From Bidens hawaiensis (lineage: Eukaryota > Streptophyta > Magnoliopsida > Asterales > Asteraceae): a stretch of 64,000 nucleotides of DNA. Shown in pieces: positions 1-10,633 of this stretch (its first letter is position 1; each line of letters starts with the position of its first letter). The stretch is from the NCBI GenBank assembly GCA_021521415.1, contig JAIQDT010000001.1, positions 806,001 through 870,000 on the forward strand. Reading direction: 5' to 3'. A program made the position numbers and the translations under genes. The notes below the pieces were generated by a model that saw only the letters and a list, made by a program, of their open reading frames with translations, was not told the DNA's origin and made no database searches.

Positions 1-2458
1 ATAGTTCAAACTTCTTTTCTTTTATGCCTTCTTTCCACACAATCTTCTCAATCATTCTTGCCATATTGTTGTCACTTCTGTTTATTAGGCCCAACCTGCC
101 CAAATCTTTCACCTCGCATTCCGGCAACGTATTGAGAGATCTCAACATTCTCTTGAAGTATTGAATGCCATCATAACGCTTCACCACAAACAACTTGATC
201 TGTTCATCATAAATCCAACAGATGATTCCCTTCTTCGACTCAGCATAGCCTTTGATGTTATAACTTTTCTTGAACATGGCTGGAACAGCAGGCTTCTTGG
301 TCTTGATAAACCAATGAGCACAGCCTTCCTTCCACCTAGGCTGCTCCTCCCACTCAGTCTCATCCATCTCAGCACTCACATCTGCTTTCTCAACCTCAGG
401 GATCTCGTGTTCAACGTTCTCTTCTACTATCTCCCCCTCTTCTATTCCATCTTCAATCTCAATCTGCTCACCGATCTTCTCAATCATATCACTCGGTAGC
501 ACATCTTCATCGAACAACACCTCATCACTGAACATGTCATCGTCCAGCTATTTCAGCGCATCTATCACATCATCTTCAACTAACACCACATCATCACCAG
601 AACCACCAGCCACGTCAGTAGACTCCCCCTCAGCTGTGGAAGTACCAAGAGCTTCAGAAGTTCTTGGCAGCTCACTACCTGCATCTTTCGATGCATTGGG
701 ATCATCGTCACGGTCATTCCTCTTCTTCGTTCTGAGCTCGTCGCCCTTACAGCTCATCTCCCCCTAAGATGCCAAGAACTCCTTCAAGGCATCTATAATT
801 TTGCCGTGCTCAACCAGGAGGGATGCCTGTAGTTGATTTGCTTCCACTAGGCTTCGAATAGTCTTCGATTGTTCTGCCACGATCCGCTCTAGTGAAGCTA
901 TTCTTTCTGAATCTGACATTGGCGAAGGCGAGACTCCAGAAGCAGGCGTAACCGCAGGTGGTATCATACCTGATAACCCTGCAGCTGTGACGACCGTTGA
1001 CTCCACAAAACGAGCAGCTACCACCGATTGAGTAAGCGTTGGCGGTGGTAGAGACACGATCTCCGGAGTCGACGTCAGGATGGTAGTGGTGGATGGAATG
1101 CAAGCCGTTGATTTAGCCACCACGGGAACATCCGCAGCGCTTGTACTCGTCACCTGTATAGAAGAAGGAACAATGGACATACCAGACAGTGCGGCCGGAG
1201 CAAATCGTACAGTCCTTGAAGTCTCTCCAGCTCCCATGCCAGCACCTGTCCTCTCCCATCTTGATCTTCTAATCAGCTTATGTATGTCTTCTTCTTCTTC
1301 CGACTCATCATCATCCTCCGTTCTCTTCCTCTTCCCAATCGTTCTTTCTAGAGACACTATCAACCGTCTCCCCTCATTCATAATCTCATCCAGATCGGAG
1401 TCAGCCATCGACGTAGCTGCTCTAGTCATACTCACACCCGAAACCTGTGCAACTGAGACTTGCACCTCTTCAACTTGATCCATGTCAAAGTAGCCTTGAC
1501 CTCCAAAAGCCGCGTCAAGGTCTATATCCTCTGCAGTTGATACAACAGGCACAGCAGGAGCAGGAACAGCTTGAGTTGCTCTTGCCTGTTGCGGTTGAGG
1601 ATCTCTGAACTCGTCCCCACCAGCAGGAACATACTCTGGGTTGATTAAAAACCCAAATAGAGGAGTATGCCTGGGACGACGTTCAGGATTGCTCCTCGCA
1701 CTTGACGTGCGGCATTGAGCAAAGATACGTTTGCTCACTGATTCGACGTATCTGGTCGGGCGTCTCTGAGGTAGCCTCGGAGCCACATGGTTCAATATCA
1801 TCTGTAAAAAGCGTGGGTACATGATGAACCGCTCCCGAGACATCGCCCGTCTTTGTCTATCAAGCTCGTAAAAGACCATTTGACTGAAACTATAACGCTT
1901 GTTATAGGTCAGTGCAGTCATGGCAGACTGCATGGTCGCACCCATGCCGTCAGTGCCCGCCTTCCTCCCCGACATGCACACGATCATGACGTGCATAAGG
2001 AAGCGCCACTGATCAAGAAGGAAACCCTTCCTTCTCTGGGTGTCTCCTAATGGACCAGAGTAGCCCATTCGAAGAAATGCTCCATCACGAAAAGGAGCTA
2101 CGAACTCTGTTGGATCGTCTCGAGTCTCGTCTCCGAACCGTAGCGCCACCTGGATCTGTTCAGAGTTGAACTGAACCTGTTGATTGTTCACCGTAGCTCT
2201 CATCACCGGGGGCTCAACACGGCAATCATATTCTACCGTCTCCCAGAAGTCTTCGATGTTCGGTAGAGATATCGGTAGAGTGTTGGTGATGGCATGAAAA
2301 ATCCTCGAGCGCAGGAGGAACGTTATAATCTCACGGTAATCGTCCACGCCGCTCGCCTCCGGGTCAAGAGTGATGTACATATTGTGACCCGGGAAAAACT
2401 GTCTCTGATTGTCACCATCATCTCCGCCTGCACCACCAGCACCAGCTATCGCAGCCAT
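1..2458 (-). pseudogene. Env-position extra ORF of the Copia element, interrupted by two TAG codons
   Basis: The ATG at 2456-2458 opens a frame of 564 codons ending in TAG at 764-766. The same frame continues through a second TAG at 548-550 and stays open to base 1, so the product would exceed 800 residues. Residues about 30-230 form a globular domain with the pieces GYSGPLGD, FLMHVMIVCMSGRKA and ERFIMYPRFLQMILN. It resembles uncharacterised ORFs carried by composite-family retrotransposons and annotated as putative plant transposon protein (from memory, not searched). Residues about 290-520 are low complexity (Ser/Thr/Val/Pro) with an acidic patch followed by a basic one. A short coiled-coil-like segment precedes the first stop. 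Beyond the second stop is an acidic stretch and a folded-looking tail with CWIYDEQIKLFVVKRYDG. I see no signal peptide or membrane segment, so a true envelope protein is not supported. Function unknown. The stops could be decay or readthrough signals. Confidence 0.7.
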
Positions 2459-2547
2459 ATCTGCAACAAACTAACCAAGTTAGAACGACACAAAGACATA
2501 GCACAAGTTCGCTTTGTTACCATGAGCGAAGTTGTGATAAACTCTGT

Positions 2548-2872
2548 ATAGGCGAAGTTAAAGTTGAGGCGAAGTTGGGAACAACTTCGCTTCAGCTTTA
2601 AGTTCGTCTAATTAAAAATAAGTAAAATTGATCTTAGGCGAAGTTAAAGTTAACTTCGCCTCATCACAACATCGCCTCAGGCGAATTTAAGTTCTGGGCG
2701 AAGTTACGGATAACTTCTCCTCAGGCGAACTTAAGCTTCGGGCGAAATTACGGATAACTTCGCCTCAGGCGAACTTAAGCTTCGGGCGAAGTTACGGATA
2801 ACTTCGCCTCAGGCGAACTTAAGCCCCAGGCGAAGTTACGGATAACTTCGCCTAAACCCTAACTTCGCCTGA
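2548..2872. repeat. 44-bp tandem repeat built on a GGCGAAGTT palindrome
   Basis: Units start with GGCG at 2697, 2741, 2785 and 2829, exactly 44 bp apart. Each holds GGCGAAGTT, a 6-base loop (acggat), then AACTTCGCC, followed by TCAGGCGAACTTAAG. The last unit is partial. Looser copies of the same half-sites extend the array to 2548. It begins about 90 bp upstream of the extra ORF's ATG on the minus strand. Confidence 0.9.
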
Positions 2873-3255
2873 ATCTGAATCGGCGACAGTGAGATTCATG
2901 GAACAACGTGCAGGTGATGATTCGGCTAGAATAGACGATTAAGCACTCGTAAACACAAGTTTTAAGGACATGTTGACGATCAGAATGGTGATTAACACGT
3001 AAAAACACAAGTTTAAGAAAATCGGTTTCAAACCCGATGGTTCGAGGTTAATAACCGGGTCGAAACGACCCTTGATTAGCATGAACGACCTTATAATATA
3101 TGATAAAACAACATCCGAACCTTTGATCGGTGAAAAAATCGGAATAAAAAACACGTAATCGAGGTTAAATCAAGTTCGCCGGAGAATAAGTGAATCTGTG
3201 GATATAAGTTCGCTGAAAATAATGAAAAATTGACTGTTGAAAGTCCTTTTATATG

Positions 3256-3335
3256 GGCGGAGTTATACAGGCGAAGTTACGGATAACTTCGCCTAGGCGA
3301 AGTTAACCACAACTTCGCCTGTTCAACAACATCGC
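3256..3335. repeat. Second cluster of GGCGAAGTT/AACTTCGCC palindromes
   Basis: Two adjacent inverted pairs. One is GGCGAAGTT-acggat-AACTTCGCC, as in the 2.7 kb tandem array. The next is GGCGAAGTT-aaccac-AACTTCGCC. It lies about 400 bp from the main array within the same Copia spacer. Confidence 0.85.
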
Positions 3336-4670
3336 CTATATATTTACAAAATCAAACCTTATAATTTTAACAATTTTCCAATTAAGTTATAAAACTTTCC
3401 TTTAAGAAATAAATAACATGATCAAGTCTAAGTAACCAGTTAAAAAATCATAAAAACTTAAAAAATTTAAAGTATAAGGGATCAAATTTCAGTCTCGCTA
3501 GGGACTGCTACGTTTTAGAAAAGATCCGAACAGGAATCATACTAACTACGTGACTGTCACATAGATCCGTGTTTAGCTGTATTATGACATATAGAGACAG
3601 GTTGTAAGCAGGTAATATACTTAAGATGGTTTTCATCGTTTCTGTGATACGAGTTAGGTTCAATTAATCCTTAAAATTTAAGTGGGTAACAACTCAGAAA
3701 TATTGATGCCTCCTATCTATCCTCAAAGCGTATTTGGCTTTCCCCATGTCACCCCGAATTGACTTCGACCCATAGTGTCTGATTAAACATGTAAGTACTA
3801 TTCTTCTGGTTCCCGTTCTTCTTCTTACTCTAAGATTGAGAAGTCTTGATATTTCGTCATCTCTAATAATGTTTCCATAACTTCAAAAATAATTAATTTT
3901 TTTTTTTTTTCGAACACAGACTTCATAGTAGAAATTTACTGCAAGTCCCGAATCTGGATCACTGCAGTATCTTGAGACGCTATCTTCACGGGAATCAGAA
4001 CACACATGGGCTCGTGTATGACTGGGTAATCGCTTTTCTGCCTATCATTCGGAAAGATGTATATGAAGACACACAAAACTCTTAAGGAGTTTCCACGTAA
4101 AATCAAGTAAAATTAGTTTGTATCACATCTACTTTTACGCACCATTAAAAAGTTACCATGACATACAATGATTGTCCCAAAGCCTTTTAAGCCTAATAAC
4201 TTCACTAGCTAAGCACACAGAATTAGTATACTATCATTTTCCAAGGTTGGATCAATTTTCCGTTTAACATAGCTAACGAACTTCTTACGAAGTAACAGAC
4301 TTGAAAAAATAATTTCATTTCCCTTTTTCTTTCAAAATTTAAACAAAAATCGCCCCGACCAAAACAAAGTCTTCAGTTAAACGGCTATCCCGAAGATCCA
4401 AAGGATCAGCTGGACCGACCACATACTAGTATGTGTCCTTCTAACTAAATATGATCGACTAATTTTAAGAGAAAGAACGAAAAACTCATCATAAACCACC
4501 CCGGTCACTATCAGTAATCTGGTTAATGGCTATCCACAAAATCTACAAGTAGAAAATGAGGACCAAAACATATCCGAAGACAAGTCCTTCAAACTAATGT
4601 AACCGACATAATTTTAAGCGATTAGTGACGTTTTTTTTTTTTTTTTTTTAATAACACAAGAAAAGCATGG

Positions 4671-6506
4671 TTACTCGGGATTGATCATCCCATTCAGTTC
4701 AATAAGGTTTTGAAATCTGGATTTGTCAAACGCTTTAGTGTATAAATCAGCGAAATTATCAAGCGTATCCACCTTTTCAAGAATTATCAGTTTCTTCTCA
4801 GCACAATCCCGTATGAAATGATGACGTATGTCAATGTGTTTAGTTTTACTATGTTTCACGGGATTTTTAGTTACTGAGATAGCAGCTGTGTTATCAATGC
4901 AAATAGTAGTAAGTAAGAAATTCAGACCATAGTCGCGCAATTGTTGTTGTATCCAAAGAACCTGAGAGCAGCAGTTGGATGCAGCCATGTATTCTGCCTC
5001 ACAGGTTGAGATTGCGACTGAAGTCTGCTTCTTGCATTGCCACGACACCAATCTGCCACCAAGAAACTGACATCCTCCAGTTGTTGACTTCCGACTCTGA
5101 TTGCACCCTCCATAATCAGAGTCTGTGTAAGCGACCAGCTCCAAGTCTCCTCCTCTCGGGTACCACAACCCCAGCTTCGGCTTGCCCTTGAGATACCGCA
5201 GTATCCTCTTTGCACCTTTCAAATGAGATTCTTTTGGATTTGCCTGAAAACGTGCACAAAGACAAACAGCAAACATTATATCAGGCCTAGATGCAGTTAA
5301 GTACATTAAAGAACCTATTATCGCCCGATATTGAGTTGGGTCCACATCTGCATCACCGTCTACTTCAGCACCCAATTTGTGATTGACGCAGATTGGAGTA
5401 TCATATGGAGAACTGTCCTCCATCTTGAAGCGCTTGAGCACATCATGAACATACTTCGTCTGATGAATGAACATCCCGTCCTTCCTCTGATCAACCTGCA
5501 ATCCTAGAAAGAAAGTTAGTTCACCCATAGCACTCATTTCAAACCTTTTCTTCATGACGGTTTCAAACTCCTGACACATGGAGACTTTTGATGCAGCAAA
5601 TATAATGTCATCCACGTAGACTTGTACCAGCAGGATGTCGCTTCCATCTCTTTTGAAGAACAACGTGCTATCAATTTTCCCTCTTTCAAAACCATTTTCG
5701 AGCAAGTAATCCGATAAAGTTGCATGCCAGGCACGAGGTGCCTGATGTAATCCATACAATGCCTTGCTCAACCTGTACACGTGATCTGGATAGTCTGGGT
5801 CAGGAAAACCCGGAGGTTGCTCAACATACACAACCTCATCAACTTTCCCATTCAAAAACGCACTCTTTACATCTAGCTGAAACACCTTCATCTTTTCATG
5901 AGCAGCAAACGCCAAAAACAATCTTATGGCTTCCAACCTGGCGACAGGAGCGAACACTTCGTTATAATCAATCCCCTCTTGTTGATTAAAACCTTTCACG
6001 ACAAGCCTCGCCTTGTTTCTTATAATGATCTCCTTATCATCTCTCTTGCACTTGAACACCCATTTTGTGCCTATCGCATGCACATTCTTTGGTTTTTCAA
6101 CCAAAGTCCAAACTTCCATCTTCTCGAATTGAGCCAACTCTTCTTGCATGGCTTCGACCCACGAGCTGTCCTTTAAAGCCATTTGATAATTCTTCGGTTC
6201 AACTTGGCTTATAAAACAGGTATACAGGCATTCATCGATTATTCCTGTCTCCTTAATGCTTGTATAAACACAGGTATGTTCATTCAAGCTACTTCTCGTT
6301 TGTACACCTGAGGACACATCACCAATCACATTATCCAAAGGGTGATCTTTATGAATCCTCGTGGTCGGAACAGAACCGACATGCAAATTATCTTCCAAAT
6401 TAGAAGAGATCTCATCAATGGTTGTTTCATGCTGAGAGTGAAAAGGATTGATAAATTCTTCTTCAGCAGAGGCAGCAGGGGTACCGATAGTGTTTGATGA
6501 GGAAGG
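4671..6506 (-). pseudogene. pol: Copia reverse transcriptase and RNase H
   Basis: The frame is continuous with the integrase part upstream except for one TAA at 6507-6509. After a short linker the RT domain opens with VWTLVEKP and GTKWVFK. It contains KARLVVKGFNQ, QLDVKSAFLNG and ALYGLHQAPRAW, and the polymerase motif YVDD at about 5607-5618. RNase H follows with AYTDSDYGG, the CEAEYMA motif and a C-terminal histidine-rich stretch (HSKTKHIDIRHHFIRD). The stop is at 4671-4673. All catalytic motifs I can see are present, so the enzyme part is intact but cut off from gag-protease-integrase by the nonsense codon. No in-frame ATG opens this part; the first sense codon after the stop is CCT. Confidence 0.92.
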
Positions 6507-7979
6507 TTAACATTTATCAATCAGCTGTCTTTGTAATAGATTTTCTTCCTCATCGAGTATCATCTTCGTCGCAGCTCTTTCTTCTTCTTCAGAAATCTTC
6601 AAATCCGGTACGTTAAACGACTTAAAAAGCTTAACATAGTCGAAAAGCTCAGCAGGTCCATTGCTAGGTTTTGGCGGTTGGTAACTTGTAATGTCAGTGT
6701 TACACACCACCTCCACCTTGCAAGTCGAAGTATTGAAGACCCGTCTGTTGGGAGTACCAACAACATAACCGACTAATATTCCTTCATCGGCTACTTCCCC
6801 AAATTTAGAATTTTTCTTCAAGATCGAACAAGGGGACCCGAATGGTTCAAGACCACTCAAGTTGGGCTTCCTTCCATGCATAAGCTCGTAACATGTTTTA
6901 CCAAGTCTCTTAACGGTTAACACCCTATTCAGAACATAGCAGGCTGTAGCCACCGCTTCAGCCCAGAACATCACAGGAAGCTTCGAATCTGCCAGCATAG
7001 TCCTGGCTCCTTCAATTAAAGTTCGGTTCTTTCTTTCAGCCACTCCATTCTGTTGCGGAGTATACGGAGCGCTGTATTGATGTTCAATTCCTTTCTGAAG
7101 ACAGAAGATCTCCATTTCAAAATTCTTGAACTCCGTACCATTGTCACTTCTGATGAACTTAACAGTTTTACTCATGACGTTCTCAACTTTAGTAATCAAA
7201 TTCTTCACCATTTGAGCCGTCTCATCTTTCGATTTCAGAAAATATACCCACGAATATCGCGAGTAGTCATCAGTGATCACCAAGCAGTAAGAAGTACCTC
7301 CTAGACTTTGTACATTCACAGGACCGAAGAGATCCATGTGAAGCAGTTCTAGAGTACTGGCAATTGAGTTGACCTTCTTGGTGAGATGGGATTTCTTGTG
7401 TTGCTTTCCCTTCTTGCATGCTATACATTTGTCTTCAAAGTTAAAACTTTTCAAGGGAACGCCCATCACAAGCCCATTTTTGACAATGTGGTTCATCTTC
7501 CGAAGATGAATGTGCCCCATCCTTCTGTGCCATAGTTCGGATTCTGATTCGCTTGCCTTCGTCATTAAACATGATTCTCCCGTGGCCATTTCAGTAGACC
7601 TCATATCCATCACATACGTATTTGTATCACGTGGAGCTTTCATCACTATCCACTCGTCTGGTATCTGAAAACCAGGCTTTAACACGATCGCCTCATTCTT
7701 TGTGAAGTGAACAGTATACTCCTTATCACAAATCTGCGACACACTCAGCAGATTGTGCTTCAGCTCTTCTACAAAATTCACATTCTCAAGTGTCATCTTC
7801 CCATTGGACACCGTTCCTCTTCCAGTAATTCTTCCTCCACTTTCACCAGCAAAACTAACTCTCGCTCCCTGAACAGGTTTTAAGTCGTGCAACAAGTATT
7901 TGTTGCCCGTCATGTGCCGGGAACAGCCGCTATCTACAATCCAAAGACTGTGGGCAGCCCTGTTCAACTGTTCCTGCAC
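6507..7979 (-). CDS. pol: Copia protease and integrase
   Basis: The aspartic protease has its active site DSG in WIVDSGCSRHMTG near the start. Next is the GAG-pre-integrase/zinc region (LWHRRMGHIHLRKM, then CIACKKGKQHKKSH). The DDE integrase core follows, with the first Asp in HMDLFGPV, the second in RSDNGTEF and the Glu in NGVAERKNRT. A GKTCYELMHGRKPN segment and an acidic linker lead to TAA at 6507-6509. The frame has no ATG near its start and is open upstream only to 8000. It is therefore expected to be reached from gag, which sits in another frame and ends at 7994, not by its own initiation. Confidence 0.9.
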   Translation of the reverse strand: MQEQLNRAAHSLWIVDSGCSRHMTGNKYLLHDLKPVQGARVSFAGESGGRITGRGTVSNGKMTLENVNFVEELKHNLLSVSQICDKEYTVHFTKNEAIVLKPGFQIPDEWIVMKAPRDTNTYVMDMRSTEMATGESCLMTKASESESELWHRRMGHIHLRKMNHIVKNGLVMGVPLKSFNFEDKCIACKKGKQHKKSHLTKKVNSIASTLELLHMDLFGPVNVQSLGGTSYCLVITDDYSRYSWVYFLKSKDETAQMVKNLITKVENVMSKTVKFIRSDNGTEFKNFEMEIFCLQKGIEHQYSAPYTPQQNGVAERKNRTLIEGARTMLADSKLPVMFWAEAVATACYVLNRVLTVKRLGKTCYELMHGRKPNLSGLEPFGSPCSILKKNSKFGEVADEGILVGYVVGTPNRRVFNTSTCKVEVVCNTDITSYQPPKPSNGPAELFDYVKLFKSFNVPDLKISEEEERAATKMILDEEENLLQRQLIDKC

Positions 7980-7993
7980 AATAAAGCAAATGA

Positions 7994-10633
7994 TTAGAAT
8001 CTAGGGACCCAAGACCAATTGGTCTTGGATCTATACATCCCGTACTTCTGCTTTCCGAAGTTAGCATTTGAATAATTCCTGTCAGTCCTAGTAGGCAATC
8101 TCCTTGGAAATTGAGTGTGTGGCCTTCCAAACCTATGTGTATTGAAAGTATTATATCTTGCGGTTTGGTTATTAGCATTGTTAAACTGAGGTTTGTTTCT
8201 GTGAAAACCTGAATTAGTTACGTTTCGAAACTTTAAAGGGTTTTCATTTTTAACAGTATTAAAATTACCAGTAAACGTATGCTCAGTTTTAATAGGCCTC
8301 CCGCCTCTGAATTTCAGCATCAGAGGACAATCTGCAACAAGATGTCCTACCTTATTACACCGAAAACAACACCTATACTCCATTTTCTTTTCAAATGTTG
8401 TTTTGGATGTAGAGGCAGTGTTACCAGCCGTTCGTCTCACATAAGGTGGGACGTACGGGTTGAGTGGAGTACTCTTTTTAGAAGTTTTATCTTTATCTCC
8501 ACCAGTGGGTAACACTACCTTCTCTTTTGTCTTACCCGATTCGGACAACTTATCCGAATCCGATGAGACTGGACTCGTAACAGAAATATTTACACTTGAA
8601 ACAGGCGAACTCGTTTCGCCACTACTAACACTTGAATCTTTACTTGTAACCTTGATAGGAACTGTCTGAGGAACTTCAAAATCAACAGATTTCTGTACAC
8701 TAGGGTTAAAAGTGTAATTGTGGTTATACGGTGGTGGAACCTCGTGATAACCAATTCCTCCTCTCTTTGTAGAGGTACCTTGATCACTAACGAGGTGATC
8801 AAGAATAGCTGAGGAATTTCGGAACTGTTCTAGTTTTCGGTTTAGTTCCACCACTTTCACCTGGTGGTCAGCAATCTGCTTTTCACGTTCAGCAATCAGT
8901 TTAGTCTTTTCTTCTAAAACCTCATAACTGAGATCAATAACTTCAATTTTCTCAGCAAGTTTAGTTTTTAAGCTTTTAACATCTTTTTCACATGCTTTTA
9001 TTTTAACTTTGTAACTGTTTTCTCTTGCTTTCGTAAAGTGATGATCTTCTTTAAGAGTTTTAAATTCAGCATCTAAACGAACATACTGATCAGTTATGGT
9101 AGCAAGTTGCTCAGACAAATTCTCACATTTAGTACAAAAAGATTTAGAACTTACCTCGGAGATTTGATCATTGTTATCTGCCATGAAAGCTTTTTCCTTA
9201 CCAGTAGCTTTCTCTTCTCCGGTAGTCTTCTCATGTTCTTCACTCTCAACCTTAGCCATATTAGCCTGCTCATTAGTTTCATTCAAATGCAGGTTCCAGT
9301 TGTATTCACCTGCTTCTCTAGACAACATGGCATTGATTTCCTTATTATTCCCAGTGTGCTGTGCAGGCCTGCCTTGACCACGTTCAACTCTCTCGTTTCT
9401 GCAATCTTTGGCAAAGTGCCCATTTTGTTGACAGTTATAGCACCTCACCTTAGACTTGTCGAATCCTGGCATGCCACCGACAAACTTTCTTCCCGTCTTT
9501 CTCATGAACTTCTTCACTCTCCTCACTATCATGGCCATCTGCCATTGCAAATCCATCTCCTCCAGATCATCAGCATCGATCTGGTCATAGTCTTCATCTA
9601 GCATCGCAGGATCAACCACCTTTCCTTGAATATAGTTTTCGTACGAAGCAATAAATGAAGCATAGAGGCCAAACTGCTCTTCAGCAGATTTGACGCTCAT
9701 TGGCATCTTAGAGTAATTATTGCTTGAGGAACTTGAAGATCCACTAATCTTGCTTGCTGACTGTTGAGTACCACTTGATCCACCCGCAACAAAGCAAACA
9801 TCCCCATTCGAGTTTACTGACACTTGCCCCTCCTGTGAAGAATTGGCACCCGACTCACCCTTCGAGTAGTAGGCGGCAGAATCAGTCTTTGAATTTGTAT
9901 TGGAGTTTACTTTCGCACCGTACATGCCTGGATCTTGAACCTGATCCATAGATGTTTCTTTTCTTACCATATTAAGCTCAAAAGTTCTGAGCTTGTTCAC
10001 AGCGGTTTCAATATCGTAAGTAGGGAAGTCCTTGTCTTCCCTCATCAGCACTGTATACATCTCCCATTTTGGTGGGAGAGCATCGAGAAGTTTTTCCACA
10101 ATCTCTTCTTCTCGGTAGGAAATGGAGTAGTTACTCAATTCAGTCATTAGATGATAATATCGCGTGATAATATCATCAAGAGATTCGTTCTTTAAGTACT
10201 TAAAGACTGAAAATTGAGTTTTAAGCAGCTTTATCTTTGAGGCCCGAATGCCTACATTTCCTTCGAATCTGCTCTCAAGAGCTTCCCAAAGCTCTCTAGC
10301 TGATGTATACTTTCTGAAAGTATGGAGGATCTCCTGTGGAAGAGCCATTGTGATTGCAGCATGAGCCTTGCTTTCGGCTTCATACATCTTCTTCTCCTCC
10401 TCTTCCATTTTACTGTATTTCTTTATTTGGTCTCGACCCTCATACTCCATGATCGGTGGAATATATCCATCTTGGATGCATACCCACATCTTCGCATCCT
10501 GGTACTTAACATACTGTATGAACCGATCCTTCCACGCAACAAAGTCGGTTCCCTTCAGCAATCTTGGGGCCTTTGTAGCCGACCCCGCTTCAACTTCCAT
10601 CTTGACAAGCTCTGAAATGTTGATTGACGACAT
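7994..10633 (-). CDS. gag: Copia Gag, 879 aa, two zinc knuckles and a coiled coil
   Basis: Structural capsid/nucleocapsid protein. The ATG at 10631-10633 is the first after the leader. The N-terminal UBN2/Gag part includes LLKGTDFVAWKDRF, LWEALESRFEG and the YYHLMTELSNY region. An acidic motif LEEMDLQWQMAM precedes zinc knuckle 1 (CYNCQQNGHFAKDC, about residue 395). A coiled-coil segment lies near residues 500-600, then a Ser/Thr-rich spacer. Zinc knuckle 2 (CFRCNKVGHLVADC) is near residue 755. The tail is basic and Asn/Arg-rich, ending SWVPRF. The large size and second knuckle are typical of SIRE-like elements. The reading frame is intact. The stop TAA at 7994-7996 overlaps the open pol frame by only about 7 bases. 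Confidence 0.93.
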   Translation of the reverse strand: MSSINISELVKMEVEAGSATKAPRLLKGTDFVAWKDRFIQYVKYQDAKMWVCIQDGYIPPIMEYEGRDQIKKYSKMEEEEKKMYEAESKAHAAITMALPQEILHTFRKYTSARELWEALESRFEGNVGIRASKIKLLKTQFSVFKYLKNESLDDIITRYYHLMTELSNYSISYREEEIVEKLLDALPPKWEMYTVLMREDKDFPTYDIETAVNKLRTFELNMVRKETSMDQVQDPGMYGAKVNSNTNSKTDSAAYYSKGESGANSSQEGQVSVNSNGDVCFVAGGSSGTQQSASKISGSSSSSSNNYSKMPMSVKSAEEQFGLYASFIASYENYIQGKVVDPAMLDEDYDQIDADDLEEMDLQWQMAMIVRRVKKFMRKTGRKFVGGMPGFDKSKVRCYNCQQNGHFAKDCRNERVERGQGRPAQHTGNNKEINAMLSREAGEYNWNLHLNETNEQANMAKVESEEHEKTTGEEKATGKEKAFMADNNDQISEVSSKSFCTKCENLSEQLATITDQYVRLDAEFKTLKEDHHFTKARENSYKVKIKACEKDVKSLKTKLAEKIEVIDLSYEVLEEKTKLIAEREKQIADHQVKVVELNRKLEQFRNSSAILDHLVSDQGTSTKRGGIGYHEVPPPYNHNYTFNPSVQKSVDFEVPQTVPIKVTSKDSSVSSGETSSPVSSVNISVTSPVSSDSDKLSESGKTKEKVVLPTGGDKDKTSKKSTPLNPYVPPYVRRTAGNTASTSKTTFEKKMEYRCCFRCNKVGHLVADCPLMLKFRGGRPIKTEHTFTGNFNTVKNENPLKFRNVTNSGFHRNKPQFNNANNQTARYNTFNTHRFGRPHTQFPRRLPTRTDRNYSNANFGKQKYGMYRSKTNWSWVPRF

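Larger units (their letters stand above)
2459..4670 (-). other. Non-coding spacer of the Copia element between RNase H and the extra ORF
   Basis: No credible ORF on either strand. It holds GGCGAAGTT/AACTTCGCC repeats at 2548-2872 and 3256-3335, a poly-T run of about 19 at 4630-4648 (poly-A on the element strand) just downstream of the RNase H stop, and otherwise AT-rich unique-looking sequence. In a Copia genome this position would be the leader of a subgenomic RNA for the extra ORF. That role is inference only. Confidence 0.6.

Noticed and set aside
752..766. GGGGAG-type tract after the first TAG as the Copia polypurine tract and LTR boundary
   Set aside because: The reading frame stays open far beyond it to base 1, and no sequence matching the LTR at 11199-11662 follows.
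1080..1478. Plus-strand ORF of 132 codons
   Set aside because: Antisense shadow of the low-complexity part of the extra ORF, with no domain of its own.
764..2458. Retroviral envelope glycoprotein
   Set aside because: No signal peptide, no transmembrane helix and no glycosylation-rich ectodomain is visible. Only its position is env-like.
2548..2872. CRISPR-like regular repeats
   Set aside because: The 44-bp units are contiguous with no unique spacers, and they lie inside a plant retrotransposon.
9107..9601. Plus-strand ORF of 164 codons with hydrophobic stretches
   Set aside because: It is the complement of gag. Hydrophobicity comes from antisense reading of Lys/Glu-rich codons.
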